Assembly (NCBI GenBank): GCA_958296165.1
Contig: OY282447.1
Span: 1,922,001 to 1,986,000 of the forward strand
Direction: 5' to 3'
From: an uncultured Pseudomonadales bacterium
GTDB lineage: Bacteria > Pseudomonadota > Gammaproteobacteria > Pseudomonadales > Azotimanducaceae
DNA: 64,000 nucleotides
The notes under the pieces: model-generated
The model's input: the letters and a program-made list of their open reading frames with translations, nothing else
The model's database searches: none
Told to the model about the DNA's origin: nothing
Translations under genes and position numbers: made by a program
Shown here: piece after piece, positions 29,301 through 36,959 of the stretch
Layout: each line of letters begins with the position of its first letter
How positions within the stretch are numbered: position 1 is the stretch's first letter

Positions 29301-30566
29301 CGCGACAGCCGCGACGGCGGCGAGCGCGACCAGGCGGCAGATTTCGATCTCGGCGCCGACAACCAAGAGCCACGCGGCATTGCCCACGCCGCTGGGAAAC
29401 TCTACGTCCCGGACGGTGCGCAGCAAAAGGTGTTTGCTTATGCGCTTGCTGGCGAACGGGATGCGCCGGCCGATTTCGACTTGAACGAACGCAATCGGGC
29501 GCCGGCGGCCATCGCCTACGCCAAAGGCACGTTCTATGTGTTGGATGGAGGGGGCTCGATATTCCCCTACACAGCGGCCGGCGAGCTGGATTCGGCGGAG
29601 GAGTTCGCGCTCAACGCGCGCAACGTTGACCCGGTGGCGATTGCGTACGCCAACGGGCGGCTCTACGTCGTGGACGATGGCGGCTCGGTCTTCGCGTACA
29701 CAACCGTTGGAGAACACGATGCGTTCTCTGATTTCGCGCTGTTGCAGCCAGACGCCGCCCAGCCGAGGGGAGTCGCAGCGGCAAGCGGCCGTCTGCATGT
29801 GTTGGATGGCGGCAAGGTGCGCGCATACGGCCGCGATCTCCATCAGCGCCACATTCCGCTGTTGACGTCCGCCTCGAACGCGGCCCAGCAAGGCTTTGTT
29901 CGCATCGTCAACCACAGCGCTCGTGCTGGCACGGTGGCCATCCGCGCGGTTGACGACAGCGGTACGACGGCCGCGCCGATTCTCCTTTCCGTAGGCCCTT
30001 GGGAGGCGAAGCACTTCAACTCTACGGATCTCGAGCTGGGCAACTTGGCCAAAGGCATCCGCAGAGGAACCGGCGCCGGCAGCGGCGACTGGCGGCTTCG
30101 GTTGGAGAGCGACGTTGATGTCGAGGCCCTAGCCTACATTCGCACCATGGACGGCTTTTTGACGAGTGTTCACGACACCGCGCCAGTGCGGGGCGGATGG
30201 CGCATCGTGCCGATCTTCAATCCGGGCAGCAACCGCAATCAAGCTAGCCGGCTCCGGCTCGTCAACCGCACGGCGTCGGATCTCGAAGTGGCTGTGGTGG
30301 GCGATGACGACAGCGGCGCACGTTCGCCCGTTGTTCGCCTCGCGCTGGCGGCCGGCAAAGTGCGCGAGATCAGTGCGTGGGACTTGGAATCGGGCGGCCT
30401 CGGCGACGGCAAGGGCAAGTGGTACCTGTTCGCCGCCGCAGACGCCCCCATCGAGGTGTTAAGCCTGCTCGAAAGCACCTCCGGGCACTTGACGAATCTC
30501 TCCGCATCTAGCCAAGACGCGAACGAGGCGCACTGGCGCCGTCGATTCCTGCCGGACGAGCGGTAA
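26307..30566 (+). CDS. Large secreted PQQ-type sugar dehydrogenase with NHL-like propeller and duplicated beta modules
   Basis: The 1419-residue product begins with a signal peptide (IALALALALAVFGRGVGAQ). Residues about 50-480 are a glucose/sorbosone dehydrogenase propeller (HNVGTIAFNP, IWAYGLRHPQQFSWD, IADIGQDQVEEIN, GGNYGWRLREG). Residues about 486-720 and 1181-1405 are two copies of one beta-rich module (QQGFVRIVNHS, HFNSDDLEVGN, VPIFNPASNTNQ). Between them, about 735-1175, lie some ten 40-residue repeats of the form GIAYANGRLYVVD followed by KVYAY. It is probably exported to the periplasm or outside. The substrate and the roles of the repeat domains are unknown. Confidence 0.85.
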   Translation: MAVFELSPKMPGSARIALALALALAVFGRGVGAQEALSDPLPDRIEKGDAAVAAVEFVQAPRSVDVARPGATNRAYARIQYLLPVPGGRRLAFNDTRGFLYLTDVDARPPSVYLDLRGQASGFSNAAFPNEAGFMGFAFHPQFATPGKPGYGKFYTAFSAEPESGDADYEHSGAVQHSVIREWTATDPGADVFDGTSREVLRVGQFAANHNVGTIAFNPNADESAEDYGLLYICFGDGGSAHDPRNHGQTLRAPLGAIARIDPFATADGRRYGIPAGNPFVGRPGVAEEIWAYGLRHPQQFSWDADGRMFIADIGQDQVEEINLGVAGGNYGWRLREGTFATARGVGRTSHGPVFPLPANDPASFIYPVAQYDHDEGFAVGGGYVYRGAVAALRGKYVFTDFPRGRVFTINAGALRPGVSARIDELRLTIDGREQDLVDVAGFYNTYTGGQRVDARLGTDHDGELYVLTKGDGWIRKLVGPAAPESVGSTYRVPLFLAASRTPQQGFVRIVNHSSAAGTVTVTAIDDAGRRTVPFALPIAAKETRHFNSDDLEVGNPSKGLAGGVGAGTGDWRLELTSALHLEVLAYVRTGDGFLTSMHATVRKPGSRHLVPIFNPASNTNQVSSLRMTNASEEDANVAIVGVDDSGRQSGEVRFALAAGQAHALSARQLEAGASTLNGNFGNGSGKWRLYVSADQPLHVMNLLASPTGHITNLSSSTADADHGLPSEATSAERQLANFHLADENGHPAGIAFANGRFYVVDHADDKVYAYSTYGQRAPATDFELSDDHADSARIVAANDRLYIVDSGREEVAAYTTAGERAASFRIGPRTASGVAYADNGLYIVDAALAQVVVYTTDGERDEARDFQLADEDKDAVGIAYANGRFHVANADGSVDAYTGSGQRVARADFRLDGRNPTPAGMAFANDGFYVLDGPSVRPVADSGGEAAPAKVHAYAPNGELGRLAEFNLDGSNDGARGMTHAENRFYVVDARHKVYAYRDSRDGGERDQAADFDLGADNQEPRGIAHAAGKLYVPDGAQQKVFAYALAGERDAPADFDLNERNRAPAAIAYAKGTFYVLDGGGSIFPYTAAGELDSAEEFALNARNVDPVAIAYANGRLYVVDDGGSVFAYTTVGEHDAFSDFALLQPDAAQPRGVAAASGRLHVLDGGKVRAYGRDLHQRHIPLLTSASNAAQQGFVRIVNHSARAGTVAIRAVDDSGTTAAPILLSVGPWEAKHFNSTDLELGNLAKGIRRGTGAGSGDWRLRLESDVDVEALAYIRTMDGFLTSVHDTAPVRGGWRIVPIFNPGSNRNQASRLRLVNRTASDLEVAVVGDDDSGARSPVVRLALAAGKVREISAWDLESGGLGDGKGKWYLFAAADAPIEVLSLLESTSGHLTNLSASSQDANEAHWRRRFLPDER
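27765..28467 (+). repeat. Beta-module copy 1 within the 1419-residue protein
   Basis: This segment encodes VPLFLAASRTPQQGFVRIVN through HVMNLLASPTGHITNLSSS. The same order of motifs recurs at 29848-30520. Each copy is itself two-fold: GFVRIVNHSSAAGTV and SSLRMTNASEEDANV are related half-units. Confidence 0.8.
28515..29845 (+). repeat. About ten NHL/propeller-like repeats within the 1419-residue protein
   Basis: Repeats of roughly 40-45 residues share DFxL, GIAFANGRFYVVD and VYAY with a following GER or GQR. Ten copies can be counted between the two beta-modules. One (near 29090-29180) is longer by an insertion. The DNA repeats are diverged, so this is an old internal amplification. Confidence 0.8.
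29848..30520 (+). repeat. Beta-module copy 2 within the 1419-residue protein
   Basis: This segment encodes IPLLTSASNAAQQGFVRIVN through VLSLLESTSGHLTNLSAS. It parallels copy 1 motif by motif (HFNSTDLELGNLAKG, RTMDGFLTSVHDTA, VPIFNPGSNRNQ). Confidence 0.8.
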
Positions 30567-30607
30567 AGCCCGAGCTGGTCAGCCGAGCCTTTCTACGGCG
30601 CAGACTC

Positions 30608-31690
30608 CTAGGCCCAGCCTTGCGTCCGTGCCGCCTCCTCCCGTACCAGTTCCGGTGCGCCGAGCATTTGCCGGTTGAAGCCGATGCGCTTGAACCAGTA
30701 GTGCAGCCCCAAGAGATCCGTGATGCCCATGCCGCCGTGGACTTCGGTGGACTTGCGCGCCACGAACGTGCCCACTTCCGCCAAGTGCGCTTTCGCTTGG
30801 CAAGCCATCAACCGGCCTTCTTCCGGGATGGCCGCATAGGCGTGCGCGGCGTACCACACCAGCGATCGGCACGGCTCCAATTCGGCGGCCATTTCCGCGC
30901 ACATGTGCTTCACCGCTTGGAAGGAGCCGATGACGCGATTGAACTGGCGGCGCTCCTTGGCATAGGCGACGGCTTTGTCGAGCATGGTTTGGGCAGCGCC
31001 TAGAGTGTCTGCGGCCAACGCCAAGCGGCCGGCGTCAATGGTGCGCAGCAGCGGTTCGCGATCGTTCGCGGAACCGGGCAGCAGTTCCGCCGGCGCGCCG
31101 TTGAAGACGACTTCGGCCACCGTGCGGGTGCGATCGATGGTCTTCAGCCTGCCAACTTCGGCATCGGCTGCGGCCACTAGATGCAGCGAACCATCGGCTG
31201 CGGCGACGATCAATCGCGCCGCGCCGGTGCCGTCGAGCACGAACATCGCCTTGCCGTTCAATGCGCCGTCGGCGCAGGCTACGCCATCGCTCTCGCGGCG
31301 ACCGATCTGCTCGGTGACCGCGACGCCGAAGACAACTTGGCCGGCCGCTATCTGCGGCAGCCAGCGCTCCTTTTGCTCGGCGCTGCCAGCCGCCGCCAAA
31401 GCCACCGGCGCCATCACCGAAGACGCCACATAGGGCACCGGCGCCGCGACCGCGCCCATCGCTTCGGCAATCAGCGCCGCTTCCAGCAAGCCCAAGCCGA
31501 CGCCGCCGTAGTCTTCGTCTATCAGCACGGCACAGGCGCCCAAATCCGTTAGGCCCTGCCAGACGTCGTCCGCACGGGCGTCGCCAGCCGCTGCGGTTTC
31601 GCGCACGCGCGTCAGCGGGCAGTTGGACTCAAGGTAGCCGGCGACGCTGTCTTGCAGCATGCGCTGTTCATCACTCAGTGCGAAATCCAT
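30608..31690 (-). CDS. Acyl-CoA dehydrogenase (small-subunit type)
   Basis: The 360-residue protein starts MDFALSDEQRMLQDSVAGYL and contains LIDEDYGGVGLG and the C-terminal dehydrogenase domain with KERRQFNRVIGSFQAVKHM and VHGGMGITDLLGLHYWFKR. It oxidises an acyl-CoA at the alpha-beta bond using FAD. The catalytic-base position in the late VHGGMGIT region is not a clear Glu, as often in heteromeric steroid or atypical acyl-CoA dehydrogenases. It lies three bases downstream of another acyl-CoA dehydrogenase, which suggests a heteromeric pair. Confidence 0.9.
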   Translation of the reverse strand: MDFALSDEQRMLQDSVAGYLESNCPLTRVRETAAAGDARADDVWQGLTDLGACAVLIDEDYGGVGLGLLEAALIAEAMGAVAAPVPYVASSVMAPVALAAAGSAEQKERWLPQIAAGQVVFGVAVTEQIGRRESDGVACADGALNGKAMFVLDGTGAARLIVAAADGSLHLVAAADAEVGRLKTIDRTRTVAEVVFNGAPAELLPGSANDREPLLRTIDAGRLALAADTLGAAQTMLDKAVAYAKERRQFNRVIGSFQAVKHMCAEMAAELEPCRSLVWYAAHAYAAIPEEGRLMACQAKAHLAEVGTFVARKSTEVHGGMGITDLLGLHYWFKRIGFNRQMLGAPELVREEAARTQGWA

Positions 31691-31693
31691 GGC

Positions 31694-32890
31694 CTAGGCG
31701 CTTGCGTCGGCGACTTTGGGCTCCTTGGGCAGCCCCAAGGCGCGTTCGCCGATCATGTTCTTCTGGATCTGCGCCGTGCCGCCGCCGATGATGAGGCCCA
31801 AGTCCAGCATGTAGCGGGCCTGCCAGAAGCCGCCGTCGCGCAGGTAGGGGCTGCCGTCGTAGAGCAGGCCTAGTTCGCCCAATACGTCGATGGCGAGGCC
31901 GGCCATCTGATGGTTCAGCTCGCAGCCGTTCAGCTTCACGATCCAGCGCGGCAGACCGGGCTCTTCGCCTTTGATGTTGTGCGAGAGTACGCGCATGCCA
32001 TTGAATTTCATGGCCAGAATGCGCCCCTGCAGCTTGAGCAGCCGGTCCCGGTAGATGGGATTGTCGAGCAATCGTTCGCCGCCGACGGTCTCGCGCTGCA
32101 TGATGTCGACGATGCGGTTGAAGCGGTTCTCCGCCTCGTTCGGATCCCCTAGGCCGCCACGCTCGTAGCGCAAGGTGGTGTTGGCAACGAACCAACCCTC
32201 GCCGCGCTTGCCGATGATCTGATCCTTGGGCACGCGCGCATCCGTGAAAAACACTTCGTTGAAGAAGGCATCGCCCGTCATGGTGACCAACGGGCGCACG
32301 TCGATGCCGGGCGTGTCCATGGAGAAGACCAGATAGCTGATGCCGTTGTGCTTCGGCGCATCCGGTTCGGTGCGCACCAAGCAAAACATCATGTCGGCGT
32401 TCTGGGCGCCGGACGTCCATATCTTCTGGCCGTTGATGACCCATTCGTCGCCGTCGAGCTCGGCTTTGGTAGAGAGGGAAGCCAAGTCCGAGCCGGAGCC
32501 GGGCTCGGAATAGCCCTGGCACCACGTCATGTCGCCGCGCACGGAGGGTGGCACCAGCCACTGCTTCTGCTCCTCGGTGCCTAGTTCCAGCACCGTTGGC
32601 ACCAAGCGGTTGTCGCCGGAGTGTCCGGGCGGCACGCGGGCGCGGGCGAACTCCTCGGCGATGATGCGCGTCTTCAGGATGTCCGGCTCGGCCCCATAGC
32701 CGCCGTATTGGCGCGGAATCGTGCGCGCCGCATAACCGTGCTCGATCAGCAGTTGCTGCCACTCCTTGGGCGAGTTCGGGCGGCCGGGAATCGCAGCCGC
32801 CTGATTGGGCGCCTTGTGCTTGTTGTCTTCAAGGAACGTCCGCACTTCGTCGCGGAACGCTTGGTACTCCGGACTGTATTCGAGGTCCAT
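31694..32890 (-). CDS. Acyl-CoA dehydrogenase (large-subunit type)
   Basis: The 398-residue product begins MDLEYSPEYQAFRDEVRTFL and has WCQGYSEPGSGSDLASLSTKA and GDEWVINGQKIWTSGAQNAD, the FAD and substrate motifs of acyl-CoA dehydrogenases. IIGGGTAQIQKNMIGERALG closes the flavin domain. With the 360-residue gene just downstream it likely forms an alpha2-beta2 enzyme of the type used on bulky acyl-CoAs such as steroid side chains. That substrate class is inference from gene pairing. Confidence 0.92.
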   Translation of the reverse strand: MDLEYSPEYQAFRDEVRTFLEDNKHKAPNQAAAIPGRPNSPKEWQQLLIEHGYAARTIPRQYGGYGAEPDILKTRIIAEEFARARVPPGHSGDNRLVPTVLELGTEEQKQWLVPPSVRGDMTWCQGYSEPGSGSDLASLSTKAELDGDEWVINGQKIWTSGAQNADMMFCLVRTEPDAPKHNGISYLVFSMDTPGIDVRPLVTMTGDAFFNEVFFTDARVPKDQIIGKRGEGWFVANTTLRYERGGLGDPNEAENRFNRIVDIMQRETVGGERLLDNPIYRDRLLKLQGRILAMKFNGMRVLSHNIKGEEPGLPRWIVKLNGCELNHQMAGLAIDVLGELGLLYDGSPYLRDGGFWQARYMLDLGLIIGGGTAQIQKNMIGERALGLPKEPKVADASA

Positions 32891-32940
32891 GCCCCCTCCC
32901 TCGTGGTTCGCCTATTCGCAGCGGGTCTGGCCGACCTCGC

Positions 32941-33600
32941 CTACTCGGGTTGCGGAACGTAGCGCAGGTACGGCTTCGGCGCTCGCCAGCCGTCTGGGTA
33001 CTTCGCCTTCGCCTCGTCGTCCGACACGGCCGGGACGATGATCACGTCTTCGCCGTGCTGCCAGTTCACGGGCGTCGCCACTTGATGGCTGGCGGTTAGC
33101 TGGCAGCTGTCGAGCAGGCGCAGCACTTCGTCGAAGTTGCGGCCGGTGCTCATCGGATAGGTGAGCATGGCCTTGATGCGCTTGTCCGGGCCGATCACGA
33201 ATACCGAGCGCACGGTGGCGTTGTCTACGGGCGTGCGGCCTGCGGAACTGTCGCCGGCGTCGTCCGGCAGCATGTCGAACAGCTTGGCGATCTTGAGTTG
33301 TGGGTCGCCGATCAGAGGATAGGTGACGGCGTTGCCTTGCGTCTCCTCGATGTCCTTCATCCACTCCTCGTGATTCGTGACCGGGTCCACGGACAAGCCG
33401 AGTATTTGGCAGTTGCGGGCCGCGAAATCGTCCGCCAAGCCGGCCATGTAGCCGAGCTCGGTGGTGCAGACGGGCGTGAAGTCCTTGGGGTGTGAAAAGA
33501 GGATGGCCCAGCCATCGCCGATCCAGTCGTGAAAGCTGATTTCGCCGTGCGTGGTCTGGGCGGTGAAGTTGGGTACTTCGCTGTTGATGCGCAGGGTCAT
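32941..33600 (-). CDS. 1-Cys peroxiredoxin (Prx6 type)
   Basis: The start at 33598-33600 (MTLRINSEVPNFTAQ) has an AGGAGAA ribosome site and gives 219 residues. Peroxidatic Cys45 lies in HPKDFTPVCTTELGYMAGL, and no resolving Cys is apparent. The C-terminal extension VNWQHGEDVIIVPAVSD is typical of Prx6/AhpC-TSA 1-Cys enzymes. It reduces peroxides in the cytoplasm. Confidence 0.93.
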   Translation of the reverse strand: MTLRINSEVPNFTAQTTHGEISFHDWIGDGWAILFSHPKDFTPVCTTELGYMAGLADDFAARNCQILGLSVDPVTNHEEWMKDIEETQGNAVTYPLIGDPQLKIAKLFDMLPDDAGDSSAGRTPVDNATVRSVFVIGPDKRIKAMLTYPMSTGRNFDEVLRLLDSCQLTASHQVATPVNWQHGEDVIIVPAVSDDEAKAKYPDGWRAPKPYLRYVPQPE

Positions 33601-33778
33601 GGCGTTCTCCTTGTCGGCGCGAAAACACGGTTGATGCAATCGGTAGAGCTTATGTTACTCGCTTGCGCGGCAGCGGGCACGGACGGTTCGCACGCGGCAT
33701 TCGCGGCAAGGATCGCTTCCGGTGCGCAAGAACTCGTTATAGGCTTGCCGCGTTACCACTACTCCACGAGGCAGCCCT

Positions 33779-34252
33779 ATGGGATTCGCCCTGTCTTCCA
33801 TGCAGCTCGCAAGCTCGGCGTTCGGCGCCGGCGGCGCCATCCCCAGCAAACACACCGGCGAGGGGCCGGACGTTTCGCCCGCTCTCACTTGGCGCGACGT
33901 GCCAGACGGGACGCAGTCGTTCGCGGTCATCTGCCACGATCCAGACGCGCCCTTGGTAACGCCAGGCCGTTACGGCTTCGTGCATTGGGTTCTCTACAAC
34001 ATCCCCGCCTCCGCAAGCGGCTTGTCGGAAGGCACTGCCGAGCACACCCAGGGCACAAGCGACTTCGGCAAGCCCGGCTACGGAGGCCCAATGCCGCCGG
34101 AAGGCCACGGTGTGCATCACTATTACTTCTGGCTGCTGGCCCTGGACGCTGATCTCAGCTTGCCGGCCGGCCTCGGCATGTGGGATCTGCTGCAAGAAGT
34201 GGAATCCCATGTGATCGGCATGAACCGCCTGATAGGCACCTACCAACGGTAG
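33779..34252 (+). CDS. YbhB/YbcL-family (Raf kinase inhibitor-like) protein
   Basis: The 157-residue protein has PSKHTGEGPDVSPALTW, FAVICHDPDAP, HWVLYNIPAS, YGGPMPPEGHGVHHYYF and LDADLSLP, the PEBP-family ligand-pocket motifs. Bacterial members bind small anionic ligands, but their function is unknown. It ends 71 bases before the tRNA-Arg gene. Confidence 0.93.
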   Translation: MGFALSSMQLASSAFGAGGAIPSKHTGEGPDVSPALTWRDVPDGTQSFAVICHDPDAPLVTPGRYGFVHWVLYNIPASASGLSEGTAEHTQGTSDFGKPGYGGPMPPEGHGVHHYYFWLLALDADLSLPAGLGMWDLLQEVESHVIGMNRLIGTYQR

Positions 34253-34304
34253 GCGCGCGGCAGCGGCCGACGAACCGCGAACGCAGCTAGGCGAGCGAAC
34301 GCGG

Positions 34305-34310
34305 TATAGT
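34305..34310 (+). promoter_or_regulatory. Candidate -10 box for tRNA-Arg
   Basis: TATAGT lies 14 bases before the mature tRNA 5' end, the expected place for a short tRNA leader. No good -35 box is visible at standard spacing. Confidence 0.45.
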
Positions 34311-34323
34311 TTCTTGGGTCAAG

Positions 34324-34400
34324 GCCCCGGTGGCACAGCTGGATAGCGCGGCCGCCTCCTAAGCGGCAGGTCCCAAGTTCGAGTCTTGGTCGGGGCGCCA
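34324..34400 (+). tRNA. tRNA-Arg (anticodon CCU)
   Basis: The 7-base-pair acceptor stem pairs GCCCCGG with TCGGGGC (one G-T pair), followed by a G discriminator base and an encoded CCA at 34398-34400. The anticodon stem GCCGC/GCGGC holds the loop CTCCTAA, giving anticodon CCT. The T arm is CCAAG-TTCGAGT-CTTGG. The D stem has one mismatch. tRNA-Arg genes are common insertion sites, and accessory genes follow at once. Confidence 0.93.
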
Positions 34401-34480
34401 ATTGAACTGCAACTCGGTTTCGGCAATGCCGCTGACTGCGATGCTCGTAGAGAGCGCTGCGTCTAGCCGGCGAGAGGACG

Positions 34481-35710
34481 ATGACGCCAACTGAACTCTC
34501 GCGCTTGATCCGCGGTGGCGAGGACTCGATGCTCGAGTTCAAACGCGACGACGTTCGCAATCACGACCTCGCCAAGGAACTGGTCGCGTTCTTGAATCTC
34601 GGCGGTGGCGCCGTGTTGATGGGCGTTGACGACGATGGCGGCATTGCCGGCACATCGCGTGAGCGGTTGGAGGAATGGGTCACCGAGGTCTGCCGCGCCA
34701 AGGTGACGCCGCCGGTCATCCCGTTGTTGTCCTGGGCGCGGAATGTCGAAGCAGACAAGGACGTCCTTGCCGTGCGCGTCACGCAGGGGCCAGACAAACC
34801 GTATGCGCTCTTCCACAACAACCGCAAAACCTACTACATCCGTGTTGGCAGCACGTCTCGCGAAGCCAGCCGCGAAGAACTCGAACGTCTCTTTCAGGCT
34901 TCTGGACGCTTGCGCTATGGCTTGAAACCGACGCCGGGCGCAGGCTTGGATGCGTTCGACAGGAGGCGCCTGCGGGACTACTTCGCACGGATTGCCGGCG
35001 CCGATGCGCCGGCCGACGACGACGTGCGCGGCTGGGAGACACTGCTCTGCAACCTGGAGCTGATGACCGTATCGAATGGCGATGTGGTAGCCACGATCGA
35101 CGGCCAATTGCTCTTCGGCCGCGACCCGGCACGGTTCGTACGGCAGTCCGGCATCCGCGCCGTGTGCTATGCCGGTACCACGCCCGACTACGCAACTCGT
35201 GCAGACGAAGACCTGCGCGGCCCGCTAACCCCACTCCACCAGGCCGACGGACGCATCCTGGAGACCGGCCTCGTCGAACAAGCATGGGACTTCATGCGTC
35301 GCAACACAAAGCCGTCGGCGCGCATTGAACAGGGCCGCCGCATCGATCGTTGGGAGTACCCGGAAGTGGTCCTGCGCGAGGCGATAGTGAACGCTCTCGT
35401 GCATCGCGACTACAGCGTGGCCGGCGCAGACATCTTGTTGGCCATCTACGCGGACCGGGTTGAAGTGGAGAGCCCTGGGCGTTTGCCGAACACCGTGACG
35501 ATAGCCGGCATGCGGTCCGGCATGCGCTACGCCCGCAATCAAACGCTGGTCAACGTCATGCGCGACTACGGCTATGTCGATGCTCGCGGCATGGGCGTGC
35601 GCAACAAGATGATCCCGGGAATGCGCGAACACAACGGCACCGAGCCGGCGCTGATCGAGGAGGAGTCGCGCTTCATCGTTCGATTGTGGAAGACCGGCCA
35701 AGCCACCTAG
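34481..35710 (+). CDS. AlbA_2/RecG-like ATP-binding protein
   Basis: The 409-residue protein has an N-terminal AlbA_2 (Schlafen-type) domain: EDSMLEFKRDD, VAFLNLGGGAVLMGVDDDGG and YYIRVGSTSREASREELERL. Its C-terminal half resembles a GHKL-type ATP-binding domain: VLREAIVNALVHRDYSV, VEVESPGRLPNTV, then GMGVRNKMIPGM. Such proteins are annotated as RecG-like or transcriptional regulators and are frequent in mobile regions. Its TAG stop is the left copy of the CTAG target duplicated by the IS element. Confidence 0.88.
   Translation: MTPTELSRLIRGGEDSMLEFKRDDVRNHDLAKELVAFLNLGGGAVLMGVDDDGGIAGTSRERLEEWVTEVCRAKVTPPVIPLLSWARNVEADKDVLAVRVTQGPDKPYALFHNNRKTYYIRVGSTSREASREELERLFQASGRLRYGLKPTPGAGLDAFDRRRLRDYFARIAGADAPADDDVRGWETLLCNLELMTVSNGDVVATIDGQLLFGRDPARFVRQSGIRAVCYAGTTPDYATRADEDLRGPLTPLHQADGRILETGLVEQAWDFMRRNTKPSARIEQGRRIDRWEYPEVVLREAIVNALVHRDYSVAGADILLAIYADRVEVESPGRLPNTVTIAGMRSGMRYARNQTLVNVMRDYGYVDARGMGVRNKMIPGMREHNGTEPALIEEESRFIVRLWKTGQAT
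35707..35710. repeat. Target-site duplication of IS element, left copy (CTAG)
   Basis: CTAG immediately outside the left inverted repeat. It also supplies the stop codon of the AlbA_2 gene. The right copy is at 36888-36891. Confidence 0.85.
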
Positions 35711-35725
35711 GGAAGGTCTGAACAA
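35711..35725 (+). repeat. IS terminal inverted repeat, left
   Basis: GGAAGGTCTGAACAA. It is a perfect match to the complement of 36873-36887. Confidence 0.92.
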
Positions 35726-35867
35726 AGCGCCGATCGACCGCCGGAAGTGGCCCAGAGGCGGTTTCGGCAGCGATTCCGTGCCGAAGGGTCGAAGAAAGGC
35801 GCGGTTTCGGCCTTTTCTCCGCCGTTTCCGGCGCTTCGGCCGCCCTCCGGGCGCACGGGCGCCGCGG

Positions 35868-36820
35868 TCACGCCGCCAGACTCCGCTCGGCGATCAGCAG
35901 GTTGGCGAAGCCCGGCAGCAGCGCGATCCGCTGCGCGTTCCTGTGCAGCCCGCGGCAGCGAACCTTGCCGTGCCCGAAAAATCCGCTTCACGTGGAAGAA
36001 CGGATGCTCCGCCTTGGCGCGGACCGACGCCTTCTCCCGCTCCCGCAGCGCCTCCTCGCCGACGGCCTCCAGCCGCCGCAGGCCCGGTCGCATCGCCACC
36101 CGCCACTCCACGTCCCGACCCCGGTTCTCCTCCCGCTTCTCCACCCCGCGGCAGCCCGCGTCCGCCCAGACGCGCCGCTCGCCGCCGCGCGGAAGACGGT
36201 GCGCGCGCGCCACGTCCGACTCGTTCGCCGACGTCGCCGCGAAGCTGTGCGACACCCCCGTCTCCGCGTCCGACCCCACGTGCATCTTCATCCCGAAGTG
36301 CCACTGGCTCCCCTTCCTCGTCCGACGCATCTCGGGATCCCGCTTGCCCGAACGGTTCTTCGTCGACGACGGCGCCTCCGCCAGGCTCGCGTCCATCGCC
36401 GTCCCCTCCCGCAGCGCCAGACCGCGCGACGCCAGGCTCGCGTCGATCGCCGACAGCAGCTTCTCCCCGAGGCCGTGCCTCTCCAGCAGGTGCCGGAAGC
36501 GGGATCGTCGTCTCGTCCGGCAGCGCCGACAGCCCCGGACCCGCGAACCGGCGCACCGACTCCACCTCGTACGGCATGTCCTCCATCGCCGGATCGCTCA
36601 GGTCGTGGAACAGCTGCGCGCAATGCACCCGCAGCATCGACGACGGCGCGTACGGCCGGCGACCGCGGCCCGCCTTCGGACAGTGCGGACGGATCGCCTC
36701 CTCCAGCTCCGACCACGGAACCAGCCCCTCCATCCGCTCCAGGAACCTCTCCCGCCGCGTCTTCCGCTTCTTCGCCGCGTACTCCAACTCCGCGAACGTC
36801 GACTGTGCCGCTTCCGTCAT
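35868..36820 (-). pseudogene. IS5-type DDE transposase, frameshifted
   Basis: The gene starts at 36818-36820 (MTEAAQSTFAELEYAAKKRK). Frame 1 runs to PDETTI and breaks near 36503. The next frame carries RFRHLLERHGLGEKLLSAID and MDASLAEAPSSTKNR through AEHPFFHVKRIF. A second break, at a run of T near 35985, moves the end (FGHGKVRCRGLHRNAQRIAL, stop at 35868-35870) into the third frame. Parts of the DDE catalytic core are present, but two shifts make an active protein unlikely. Sequencing error is possible at the T run. Confidence 0.88.
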
Positions 36821-36872
36821 CGAATGCCTCTCCCAGTGGTCAATGCGCCTATTGTCCCAGCATCGCCGACAC

Positions 36873-36887
36873 TTGTTCAGACCTTCC
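36873..36887 (-). repeat. IS terminal inverted repeat, right
   Basis: TTGTTCAGACCTTCC, the exact complement of the left end. Confidence 0.92.
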
Positions 36888-36891
36888 CTAG
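36888..36891. repeat. Target-site duplication of IS element, right copy (CTAG)
   Basis: CTAG directly outside the right inverted repeat, paired with 35707-35710. On the minus strand it reads as an in-frame TAG at the end of the broken DUF4143 gene's extended frame. Confidence 0.85.
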
Positions 36892-36959
36892 CGGCCCTTC
36901 GCCGAAGAGGCAGCATCTTCGGCCACGACCTTGCGCTTCAGCCGCCAATCCGGCAGCGG

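Larger units (their letters stand above)
35711..36887 (-). mobile_element. IS5-family insertion sequence (IS5 subgroup), 1177 bp
   Basis: The element has perfect 15-bp terminal inverted repeats: GGAAGGTCTGAACAA at 35711-35725 and its complement at 36873-36887. A four-base CTAG duplication flanks it. Length, repeat sequence and target all match the IS5 subgroup. The single transposase gene on the minus strand is frameshifted, so the copy is probably immobile unless another copy acts in trans. Confidence 0.92.

Noticed and set aside
35980-35990. Programmed frameshift at the T run of the transposase
   Set aside because: A second, unrelated break near 36503 is also needed, so decay is simpler than programmed shifting.
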